A stretch of DNA of 6,607 bases from Klebsiella pneumoniae (GTDB taxonomy: Bacteria > Pseudomonadota > Gammaproteobacteria > Pseudomonadales > Azotimanducaceae), in assembly GCA_945878745.1 (NCBI GenBank), contig CAMDVY010000174.1:1-6607 (forward strand), given 5' to 3'. The notes under the pieces were generated by a model. It made no database searches. It was not told the origin of the DNA and worked only from the letters and a program-made list of their open reading frames with translations. Both the position numbers and the translations under genes were made by a program. This document shows positions 1-6,364 of the stretch, piece by piece. The stretch's first letter is position 1. Every line of letters starts with the position of its first letter.

Positions 1-99
1 CTGTTCTATGCCATCCTGCTGGTCACGTACAACGATCTCAAACTGCGCCGAGGCGGGGACGATCTGCTACGACGCGCGGAGTTGTCAGTCAGCGCCTGA
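1..99 (+). CDS. C-terminal end of a probable membrane protein (5' end outside window)
   Basis: The frame is open from base 1 and ends at TGA 97-99, giving 32 residues. It begins with a hydrophobic stretch (LFYAILLVTY) followed at once by a basic segment (NDLKLRRGGDDLLRR) and a short tail. A last transmembrane helix followed by a 'Y-x-D-L-K/R-x-R' basic tail is a pattern I associate with multispan membrane proteins encoded just upstream of DUF4129-type genes, some carrying a GPDPase_memb-like or similar domain. That family link is inference. The next gene starts 20 bases later on the same strand, so this is probably the first visible member of the + strand operon. Too little is present to assign a function. 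Confidence 0.72.
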   Translation: MFYAILLVTYNDLKLRRGGDDLLRRAELSVSA

Positions 100-119
100 G
101 AGCCGGCGACTAACGACAA

Positions 120-1079
120 ATGTGGTCTTTGCAGTTCGTGCGCACGTTCCATAGGCGACTACCTTCCATTGCAGTCTGGAGTGCCCTGTGCATCGCGTCC
201 GCAAGCGTGCGCGCCGACGACTCTCTCACGTCTCTCGCCAGTCTCGCAGATGAGTGCCAAACCCGTCTTGCACTGAGTCAGGACTCGGAGGGTGAGGCTC
301 TCCTCACCGCCTCCGCATGCCCAGAGCTCATCACGGCCCTGACTGAGAGCGAGTGGCAAGAGGCTTTTTTTGACTCCACCGCTGACACACTGACCATCGA
401 GCAGGTGCAGGACCTGGCGATCCTGACAGAACGATACGCAACACCGGCTAAATCCAATCCCGCCTTGAGTCGGCAGTCTCTCGACACCATTCTCGAAGAC
501 CTGCCAAAACAGCTCGTCGAAGAACCCTCCGCCTGGGATCGAATCTGGGACTGGTTGAAAGCGCAGTTCGAAGCACAGACAGAAACAGACCCCTCGACGC
601 TACTCGAAAAGCTTACCGGCTGGATCAACGCAGACTGGGTGCTGTCGATCATTCAGCTGGTGTTTGGTGCAGCGACGATCGCAGCCGTGGTCATCTTTAT
701 TCGGGAGCTGCGCAAGTCTGGCGTCTTCGGCAAACGCAACAAGCGAGTCGACGAAACTCATCAGCGTTCAGCAGTCAACCCTGACAACACCACCGCAGTC
801 TTGCCTCTGAAACTTCATCCCGCCGCACTGCTCGGCGCAGTTGTGGCCCGATTGCGCGGTGACTCACTCCCGCCGGAAGCACCCAGCATGACGGTCAACC
901 AGATCCGGCTGCAGGTCACTTCTCTGGCACCACCCATGCAGGAACAGCTTTCCCGTCTTGCCGCGGGAAGCGAACTGATTGCTTACGCCAACTGGCAGCC
1001 GGACGATTCACAACTACGCGAACTGGTCGTCGCCGGAGAAACCCTGCTGCGGGATCTCTCGCGAAAGGGAACGACATGA
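120..1079 (+). CDS. DUF4129-like protein with signal peptide and one transmembrane segment
   Basis: The 319-residue product has four parts. Residues 1-32 form a signal peptide: basic start, hydrophobic core around 15-28, likely cleavage after V-R-A (30-32). Residues 33-172 are a predicted periplasmic, acidic, helical region with two cysteines (C46, C67). A transmembrane helix lies at about 174-196, followed by a basic stop-transfer stretch (RELRKSG...KRNKR). Residues 215-319 form a cytoplasmic tail. The tail (HPAALLGAVVARLRG, then a T-x-x-x-I/L-R segment and a helical end) resembles the C-terminal DUF4129 region found beside MoxR/DUF58 genes. The match is by pattern only. ATG 120 is the first possible start, since TAA 111-113 precedes it in frame. 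GTG 138 would give a more usual 26-residue signal peptide, and neither has a strong Shine-Dalgarno site. The stop overlaps the next start as ATGA. Function unknown; a scaffold or substrate-contacting subunit of a MoxR complex is inferred. Confidence 0.8.
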   Translation: MWSLQFVRTFHRRLPSIAVWSALCIASASVRADDSLTSLASLADECQTRLALSQDSEGEALLTASACPELITALTESEWQEAFFDSTADTLTIEQVQDLAILTERYATPAKSNPALSRQSLDTILEDLPKQLVEEPSAWDRIWDWLKAQFEAQTETDPSTLLEKLTGWINADWVLSIIQLVFGAATIAAVVIFIRELRKSGVFGKRNKRVDETHQRSAVNPDNTTAVLPLKLHPAALLGAVVARLRGDSLPPEAPSMTVNQIRLQVTSLAPPMQEQLSRLAAGSELIAYANWQPDDSQLRELVVAGETLLRDLSRKGTT

Positions 1080-2308
1080 GCGAGCGTTTGCAGAACATCG
1101 CCGGACTGTTGGCCGCCGTGTACATCACCTGGCTACTGTTGTTTCAACAATCCGACCCTCCTCCCCCGTCCCGCCCGACCACGCTGGATCTCCAGGACTT
1201 TGGTGTTGCCGCACTGCATCGCTGGCTGGATGCCGGACAGGTTCCGGTACGCAGCTGGCAACTGCCCTGGTTTGATCTCGCCGACAGCACCTTGGCGCCA
1301 GAGGGGAACCTGCTGCTGACCACTCTGCCGCACGACGTAAATGCCGCAGCCGGTGAGGTCGACGCCTTGCTGGAATGGGTGAGACAAGGCAACACCCTCA
1401 TCATCAACGCCGCACTCAACGACACCCCGTCCTGGATCATGGCGTATGGCAGCGAGATGCTCGACGAAATCGAAACCCTGACCGGCGTTCCGGTCACCGA
1501 AGTCGAACAGGAGGAGCATGCCGGTAATACTCCAGCGGTGCGGCTATCAGGCACGACCCTGTATCTGGACCCGGTGATTGGACATCCGCTGATGACCGGC
1601 GTGAGTGAACTTGTTTTTTTTACGGACACTTCTACCGAATTCTGGTTGCCGACGCTGTCAGAGGAGACGCCCCTGTTGATGCAGGCCGCGACCGAGCGCT
1701 CGACCAACGTGCCTGGCATCTGGGAGATTCCGCGGGGAAAGGGACATATCATCGTCATGGCGAGTTCATCCCTGTTCTCAAACAAGGCGCTGCAGAACGA
1801 CGGCAATGCTCAACTCATTCGGAATCTGGTCGACCTTCGACTGCAGGGAAGCGGAGAGTGGCTGTTCGATGACTATCGGTTGGGAATTGGTGCCTTTGAT
1901 GACCCTTCCCGATTTTATCGTGATGAACGTCTTTGGCACTCGATCGGTTTTCTCGTGGCGGGCTGGCTCATCTACCTGTTCACCACAGGCGGCCGACTGA
2001 CCAAGCCCAGACCTGCGGATTCCCGACCAAAACTTGGCGATCACATCAGGGCCATGGGCGGGTTGCTGGCACGCAAGCTCGACAAGGTTACCGTTGGTCG
2101 ACAGATGCTCGCGACATGGACAAAGGAACAGCATGCTGCTGACAATGACCCGACCGATCCGTGGTCCAGGCTCGACGCACAACCCACATTCGACAAAGAC
2201 CTGCTGGCAGCACTCAAGCGTGACGCCAGCCTGCTGAAGGCAGGCAAGTCGGTTCCGCTGCAAGAGCTTCACAACAGACTGAGAAAAGCGAGGCAATCAA
2301 CGAGATGA
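1076..2308 (+). CDS. DUF4350 domain-containing membrane protein
   Basis: The 410-residue product has an N-terminal transmembrane helix (about 8-24), a Pro-rich linker (PPPPSRP, 28-34), then a large periplasmic region. Residues 75-112 (LLLTTLPHDV...LLEWVRQGNTLII) match the DUF4350 pattern of a Rossmann-like 'golden' fold related to glutamine-amidotransferase-like domains, without visible catalytic residues. Residues 221-254 (GKGHIIVMASSSLFSN...NAQLIRNLVD) are the usual second half of that domain. A second transmembrane helix lies at about 287-304, followed by a basic cytoplasmic tail of about 100 residues. The start at ATG 1076 is supported by AGGGA (1066-1070) five bases upstream and by the 4-base overlap with the preceding stop. 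The end overlaps the MoxR start in the same way. An 8-T run at 1614-1621 encodes part of V-F-F. The topology (outside domain, inside tail) suits a partner that the MoxR ATPase could reach from the cytoplasm. That role is inference. Confidence 0.88.
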   Translation: MSERLQNIAGLLAAVYITWLLLFQQSDPPPPSRPTTLDLQDFGVAALHRWLDAGQVPVRSWQLPWFDLADSTLAPEGNLLLTTLPHDVNAAAGEVDALLEWVRQGNTLIINAALNDTPSWIMAYGSEMLDEIETLTGVPVTEVEQEEHAGNTPAVRLSGTTLYLDPVIGHPLMTGVSELVFFTDTSTEFWLPTLSEETPLLMQAATERSTNVPGIWEIPRGKGHIIVMASSSLFSNKALQNDGNAQLIRNLVDLRLQGSGEWLFDDYRLGIGAFDDPSRFYRDERLWHSIGFLVAGWLIYLFTTGGRLTKPRPADSRPKLGDHIRAMGGLLARKLDKVTVGRQMLATWTKEQHAADNDPTDPWSRLDAQPTFDKDLLAALKRDASLLKAGKSVPLQELHNRLRKARQSTR

Positions 2309-3255
2309 CAGGCGCTGCGGTTCAACTTCGAGATCATCTGCAACAGGAACTCGGGCGAGTGGCGTTCGGGGTCAACGAGACCATTCATGCGTTGACCCTG
2401 GCTCTGATCGGCCGGGGGCATCTGCTGCTGGAAGGTCCGCCGGGCCTTGGCAAGACCTTGCTTGGCCGCCACTTTGCACAGTTGTTGGGTGGCCGCTTCA
2501 ATCGTATCCAGGGCACCGCTGACCTGATGCCTTCGGACATCACCGGAGTCCACGTCTACAGCAACGCCACCAGCACCTTTGTATTCCAGCCCGGCCCCTT
2601 GTTTGCCGATGTCGTGCTGGTCGACGAGATCAATCGCGCTGGACCGAAGACCCAGTCCGCCCTGCTTGAAGCCATGGAAGAACGGCAGGTCAGTGTTGAT
2701 CGCGAAACGTTTCGGCTGAGCGACAACTTCCTGGTCATCGCAACCCAGAACCCGCGGGAGTTCGAAGGCACTTACGCATTGCCGGAATCGCAACTGGATC
2801 GGTTCATGATTTCCAGCCGCCTGTCTTACCCGGCGCGCGCGGATGAACTGCGCATCCTCGACGCGTATAACCTGCCCGACTCGCGCGTGCGCAGCGAACC
2901 CATGGCGCTTGATGCAGTACCCGAAGGTCTCATCACCAGGGCACGCAACGAACTGACCGGCGTGCATGTCTCGGAAGCACTCATGGGCTATGTGCTTGAT
3001 CTTGCTGTCGCCACCCGCACCAGCAACCGTATTGGTCTTGGTGTTTCAACGCGTGGAGCACTGGCGCTGGCCACTGCAGCGCGCATCGAAGCGGCGCTTC
3101 GAGATGGCGACCATGTTCTGCCGGACGATGTGAAGCGGGTCGCGCCTTGGGTGCTGCGTCATCGCCTCATCCTTTCGCCGGACGCGGTTCTGGACGGGAT
3201 CAGCGCGCAGGATGAAGTCGATCGATTGCTGAATCAGGTGCCAGTCCCGCGTTGA
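2305..3255 (+). CDS. MoxR-family AAA+ ATPase
   Basis: The 316-residue protein has full family length and all key motifs. These are Walker A GPPGLGKT (44-51), Walker B VVLVDEINR (103-111, with D107 and E108), sensor 1 ATQNP (146-150), arginine finger in the ESQLDRF segment (161-167, R166) and a sensor 2-type arginine in GVSTRGALAL (R250), where many MoxR proteins have S-P-R. The C-terminal lid helices follow, ending near VPVP. MoxR proteins are cytoplasmic AAA+ ring ATPases thought to act as chaperones that remodel or activate partner proteins, usually with a vWA-domain protein encoded next door. The DUF58 gene downstream fits that partner. The ATG overlaps the DUF4350 stop by four bases. A GAGG at 2290-2293 lies 11 bases upstream, so coupling probably drives initiation. 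The fold and enzyme class are secure; the substrate is unknown. Confidence 0.97.
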   Translation: MTGAAVQLRDHLQQELGRVAFGVNETIHALTLALIGRGHLLLEGPPGLGKTLLGRHFAQLLGGRFNRIQGTADLMPSDITGVHVYSNATSTFVFQPGPLFADVVLVDEINRAGPKTQSALLEAMEERQVSVDRETFRLSDNFLVIATQNPREFEGTYALPESQLDRFMISSRLSYPARADELRILDAYNLPDSRVRSEPMALDAVPEGLITRARNELTGVHVSEALMGYVLDLAVATRTSNRIGLGVSTRGALALATAARIEAALRDGDHVLPDDVKRVAPWVLRHRLILSPDAVLDGISAQDEVDRLLNQVPVPR

Positions 3256-3313
3256 ACAGATTGACCTGCGAGGCTTTGCCCACAACCTCGACGATGAACG
3301 AGGCGGCGCTGTC
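3256..3313 (+). promoter_or_regulatory. MoxR-DUF58 gap: possible translation-control element with 7-codon mini-cistron
   Basis: This 58-base gap is the only non-overlapping junction among the complete + strand genes. It contains CGAGG (3269-3273), its complement CCTCG (3286-3290) and a second CGAGG (3299-3303). The CCTCG can pair with either copy. The second pairing would cover GAGG (3300-3303), the best Shine-Dalgarno candidate for the GTG at 3314, while the first would leave it free. ATG 3294 opens a 7-codon frame (MNEAALS) whose TGA (3315-3317) overlaps the GTG start as GTGA, copying the ATGA junctions elsewhere in the operon. The stems are only 5 bp and the reading frame is tiny, so a regulatory role is speculative. 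No promoter or terminator is visible here. Confidence 0.28.
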
Positions 3314-4615
3314 GTGACCTTGCGTCCTTTCGCCCTCTGGCTATTTGCCCTGATCATCACTGCGGGCATCATCGGCGAGTGGTCCGGTACATCCGTGCCA
3401 TGGTGGCGCCTGTTGACGGCAATGCTGGTGATTGGCCTCGTCTGGGACCGGTGGATGGCAAGCAGACAGATTGTGTCGGCACATCGGGTCGAGTCCACGG
3501 CACTGCATCTGGGGCGACATGAAACGCTGGATATCGAGCTGACGAATCACTCTCAACGACCGGCGCGTCTGCAATTCGAGCCAGCATTTCCCAGTGCCAT
3601 CCAGACGTTGCAGCCCGCAGAAAACGTTCAGGAAGTTGTTATCGCGGCAGCCACCAGTCTGGTTCAATCCATCCCGATCCAGAGCATCTCCGTCGGCACG
3701 GTGCATTGGTTAAAACTGCCAGTGCGTTTAGCCGGGCCTTCAGGTCTCGCCTGGTGGTCCAGACAACTGACCCTCGATTCGGCAATCAGCGTCGTGCCCG
3801 ATACCTGGCAACGTAACGCTGGACTCACCGGCGTCGAGGCTGCGCCCGGTGCACAGACCTTTCGCATGGGAACGGGTCTCGAACTGCATCATCTGCGGGA
3901 CTATCAGGCGGGTGATCCTCGTCAGTTGATTGACTGGAAGGCGAGCGCGCGAAGCGGGCATCTCATCACTCGCGTACACGCCCGTGATACCCAGCTACGC
4001 GTCGTGGTGGTGCTCGACACCGGGCGCACCAGCAGAACTGCACTGGATGGTCTGGACCAGCTCGGACACTACATCAACCTGACCTCTCGCCTGCTGGAAT
4101 TTGCCGCACGCAACGGCGACTGTGTGGGTCTGGTGACTTTCAGCGATCGGATTGGCCACGCCATATCACCCGCAGCAGGACTGGCCACCGTGGCAAAGAT
4201 CCGCCAGGCCCTCGGCAGTCTGGAAGCGCGACCTGTTGAGGGAGATGTGCTGATGGCGGCCTTGCGTGTTCGGCAACTTGTCAGCCAGCGAACACTGGTG
4301 ATTCTGTTGTCAGATCTCTTTCAGGGAACGTCGACCAGTCAGCTGGCCGCTGCAGTCCGCGCCTGGGTACCCAAACACCAACCCATTCTGGTTGGCCTGA
4401 TCGGCAAGGAGCTGACCGCGCTGGGTCAGCAACCGGCTAGCCACTGGCTCGATCCGTATCAAAGCCTCGCTGCGCTGGAGTACAAACGACAGCTCGAAAG
4501 CAGTGTGGAGAGTCTGCGTCGACTTGGCGCGATGGCCGTGTCGACTACCCCGGACGAGCTTGAGGCTCGGGTATTTCGGCAATATCAGTTGCTGCGGCTG
4601 CGCGGCCGCGGATGA
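3314..4615 (+). CDS. DUF58 domain protein (vWA-like MoxR partner), membrane-anchored
   Basis: The 433-residue product has two N-terminal transmembrane helices (about 5-22 and 30-47), a beta-rich region (about 55-165) and the DUF58 signature at 187-213, including RDYQAGDPRQLIDWKASAR (195-213). A vWA-like fold follows, with strands VVVLD (231-235), VGLVTFSD (271-278) and VILLSD (329-334). The MIDAS position reads D-T-G-R-T instead of D-x-S-x-S, so metal binding may be lost or altered. DUF58 proteins are the usual co-encoded partners of MoxR ATPases. This protein probably presents a cytoplasmic vWA-like domain at the membrane to the ATPase. GTG 3314 is chosen because the same frame upstream is open back to a TGA at 3230-3232 but has no ATG, GTG or TTG, and because GAGG (3300-3303) sits ten bases before it. 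The last 71 bases overlap the convergent SpoIIM-like gene. Confidence 0.93.
   Translation: MTLRPFALWLFALIITAGIIGEWSGTSVPWWRLLTAMLVIGLVWDRWMASRQIVSAHRVESTALHLGRHETLDIELTNHSQRPARLQFEPAFPSAIQTLQPAENVQEVVIAAATSLVQSIPIQSISVGTVHWLKLPVRLAGPSGLAWWSRQLTLDSAISVVPDTWQRNAGLTGVEAAPGAQTFRMGTGLELHHLRDYQAGDPRQLIDWKASARSGHLITRVHARDTQLRVVVVLDTGRTSRTALDGLDQLGHYINLTSRLLEFAARNGDCVGLVTFSDRIGHAISPAAGLATVAKIRQALGSLEARPVEGDVLMAALRVRQLVSQRTLVILLSDLFQGTSTSQLAAAVRAWVPKHQPILVGLIGKELTALGQQPASHWLDPYQSLAALEYKRQLESSVESLRRLGAMAVSTTPDELEARVFRQYQLLRLRGRG
4545..4615. other. 71-bp convergent coding overlap of DUF58 and SpoIIM-like genes
   Basis: The DUF58 gene stops at 4613-4615 on the + strand. The SpoIIM-like gene on the - strand continues to TAG at 4547-4545. 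The shared bases encode DUF58 residues 411-433 and SpoIIM-like residues 332-354. In this frame relation, first codon positions pair with each other, and the third position of each gene pairs with the second position of the other, so silent changes in one are usually amino-acid changes in the other. No T-tract terminator is present. The GC-rich palindrome at 4602-4609 sits within both genes. The two operons must read into each other, giving complementary mRNA 3' ends. Confidence 0.85.
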
Positions 4616-5609
4616 AGTCAGGCAATCGCCAACCGGCGAGGGTGTACAGGAACAGCGCGAGATAACCGAAGCCGATGAACAATCGCACTGCCATCGGCAC
4701 GTCGGGGTTCGGTGACACATACCCTTCGATCAACCCGGCGCCCACCAGAAACACGACACAGACCAGCAGTACACGCCAGACCTTGTGCGCCGCCTCCCGA
4801 AACGCCTGGGTGCGTGTCAGTCTGCCTGGCCTTGCCAGTGACTCACCCAGATAGAACCCGGCAGCCCCGCTCAAACAGATCGCGCTGAGTTCAACCGGTC
4901 CGTGGGCACTGACAAAGGCGAACAGCCGGTCTGCCATGCCGTACTGCGCCACGTAGGCAAACACGCCGCCCAACATCATGCCATTGAAACCGACGATGTA
5001 GAGCGTGCCGAGGCCATACAGCACGCCAAGGCTCGCCGCGGTCAGCGCCACAGTAATGTTGTTGGTGAAGATGGACACCGACAGAACCGATGGTGGCGTC
5101 ACACTGAACAGCCCTTCAGTCCAGAGTCGTCCATTACGAACATCGTTCTGCATCGATTCGGAAGCAAAGAGCCCGGCCAGATCCGGATTGGCGGTGATGA
5201 GCCACCAGCCAAACAACGTACTCGCCACAAACAGCAGCGTCACTGATACGATCCGCCAGCGCATATCATGAACAATCGCAGGCAGTTCCGATCGAATCAG
5301 CACCGCGAGGTCCTCCCGCCACGCAAACGCCGGTTGATACAGCATGCGATGCAAGCGGAAATACTGGCGCTCCAGGTGCCGCGTCACCTGGCCTTGAGGT
5401 GCGACCTTGCGAGCAATGGCAAGATCACGGGCAAGCTCCGGATAAACACGCAAGCAGCCCAATACCTGATCAGGTGTTGCCTGCCTGGTGCGTTCCAGGT
5501 TCGTGAGTTGTTCATCGAGCGCAGTCCAGATCGGCAGACGCGCCCCAAACCAGCGGCTTCCTGCTGCGTGAGCGTCTGAAACCGACGACTCAGGCAGCCG
5601 ATCAGTCAT
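4545..5609 (-). CDS. SpoIIM-like (stage II sporulation protein M / DUF95) membrane protein
   Basis: The 354-residue product has a cytoplasmic helical N-terminal region (1-117) rich in charged residues. Transmembrane segments follow at about 119-138, 186-205, 208-223, 236-256, 277-297 and 306-327. The family signature is clear: FTNNITVAL (181-189), the Gly-rich GTLYIVGFNGMMLGG (201-215) and HGPVELSAI (236-244), then a short charged PG-x-L-T-R loop. In Bacillus, SpoIIM works with SpoIID and SpoIIP in engulfment. Homologues in non-sporulating bacteria commonly sit with RDD and MoxR genes and have no settled function, so this protein is probably the multispan core of a membrane complex. ATG 5609 is supported by GGAG (complement of 5615-5618) five bases upstream and by an ATGA overlap with the RDD stop. 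The last 23 residues, beyond the final helix, lie inside the DUF58 gene on the other strand and look like a late extension. Confidence 0.93.
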   Translation of the reverse strand: MTDRLPESSVSDAHAAGSRWFGARLPIWTALDEQLTNLERTRQATPDQVLGCLRVYPELARDLAIARKVAPQGQVTRHLERQYFRLHRMLYQPAFAWREDLAVLIRSELPAIVHDMRWRIVSVTLLFVASTLFGWWLITANPDLAGLFASESMQNDVRNGRLWTEGLFSVTPPSVLSVSIFTNNITVALTAASLGVLYGLGTLYIVGFNGMMLGGVFAYVAQYGMADRLFAFVSAHGPVELSAICLSGAAGFYLGESLARPGRLTRTQAFREAAHKVWRVLLVCVVFLVGAGLIEGYVSPNPDVPMAVRLFIGFGYLALFLYTLAGWRLPDFIRGRAAAATDIAEIPEPQARPG

Positions 5610-6322
5610 GGCCGCTCCAGCAGCCGCACGAGACTGGCGCGCAGCGATTCATCCGGCAGTGTGTTGGCCCGATCCGATCCGTGCCGTTCCAGCAGAGTGA
5701 CCGCCACACGACGCCTGGCATCAGAGGACAACTCATCCCACCGACCCAGCAGATCGCGGATCAACTCGACCTGCTGCAAGCCGACCCGATTGACCGCTTC
5801 AACTGACAAAGGTGCCAACGGTGCCACATCGCTGTCGTCGTAGACCAGCATGGTGCCCGCCGCGAGGTCCCCGATCCGCACCGCCTGGGCTGTCACCAGC
5901 GTGGCGATGAATCCAACCAGATAGAACATTGGCAATCCATCCAGGAGGCGCAGCACATTGCGAATCACCAGTGCACCGACACCCGGCGTGAATCCTTCCG
6001 TGGTGACGATGCGAATCCCGGCCATGCGTTTGCCTGGTGTATGGCCAGACATCACCACTTCAAGCACCGGGTGGTAAAGCATGTACATGGCCACCGCGGG
6101 CAGCATCACCAGCAGAAAGTAGGCACCACTGGGCTCTCCAGCAGCGCTGGCCGTGTCGCTCGACCAGCCGAACAGAGTCGTCCCTGCCAGCCACCACGCC
6201 AGCGCAACCAGAAAGCGGATGTGCCAATCCATGACAAACGCATAACTGCGTGCGCCGGCGCCGGCAACACGCAGGTGCACATCCACACCCGTCACACTGC
6301 CGATGGTGAGGTTGTCACCCAC
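5606..6322 (-). CDS. RDD-family membrane protein with C-terminal helical extension
   Basis: The 238-residue protein shows the RDD pattern: a short beta-like start (DNLTIGSVTGVDVHLRVAG), the R25...D32 pair in R-S-Y-A-F-V-M-D, transmembrane segments at about 34-52 and 68-90, GKRMAGIRIV (98-106), R-x-x-x-R-x-x-D-G-L-P (121-131), a third hydrophobic span (132-148) and R-I-G-D-L-A-A-G-T (149-157). Residues 163-238 are a soluble, helical, cytoplasmic tail similar to the tails of RDD proteins encoded beside SpoIIM-like genes. The role of RDD proteins is poorly defined; a few have been linked to ion transport. The start is GTG 6322. An in-frame TGA lies only two codons upstream, and the sequence right after GTG already fits the family, so this start is likely although no good Shine-Dalgarno site is seen. 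The stop overlaps the SpoIIM-like start as ATGA, so the two are probably made together as partners. Confidence 0.92.
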   Translation of the reverse strand: MGDNLTIGSVTGVDVHLRVAGAGARSYAFVMDWHIRFLVALAWWLAGTTLFGWSSDTASAAGEPSGAYFLLVMLPAVAMYMLYHPVLEVVMSGHTPGKRMAGIRIVTTEGFTPGVGALVIRNVLRLLDGLPMFYLVGFIATLVTAQAVRIGDLAAGTMLVYDDSDVAPLAPLSVEAVNRVGLQQVELIRDLLGRWDELSSDARRRVAVTLLERHGSDRANTLPDESLRASLVRLLERP

Positions 6323-6364
6323 GCGTCACGGGTGCCGTGTCTGAACGTGTCGACAGGAGCGTCA

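Noticed and set aside
1144..1806. Open frame of 220 codons on the - strand across the DUF4350 gene
   Set aside because: Antisense to a well-supported gene, Ser/Cys-rich, no domain or membrane pattern; a shadow.
2269..2967. Long open frame on the - strand (232 codons) across the MoxR gene
   Set aside because: It lies fully antisense to the MoxR coding sequence, which has every expected motif. Its translation is rich in Gln, Arg and Cys with no recognisable domain, as expected for a shadow of a GC-rich gene.
4594..4609. GC-rich inverted repeat (GCGGC...GCCGC) at the end of DUF58 as a bidirectional terminator
   Set aside because: There is no T-tract on either side, and it lies within the coding sequence of both genes; the stem is only about 5 bp.
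4545..5609. Evidence for sporulation from the SpoIIM-like gene
   Set aside because: SpoIIM-like proteins are common in non-sporulating bacteria beside RDD/MoxR genes, and no other sporulation gene is present in the window.
6348..6355. TGTCGACA palindrome between the sulfotransferase and RDD genes as an operator
   Set aside because: A single 8-base palindrome with no matching half-sites nearby or clear promoter is not enough to support a binding site.
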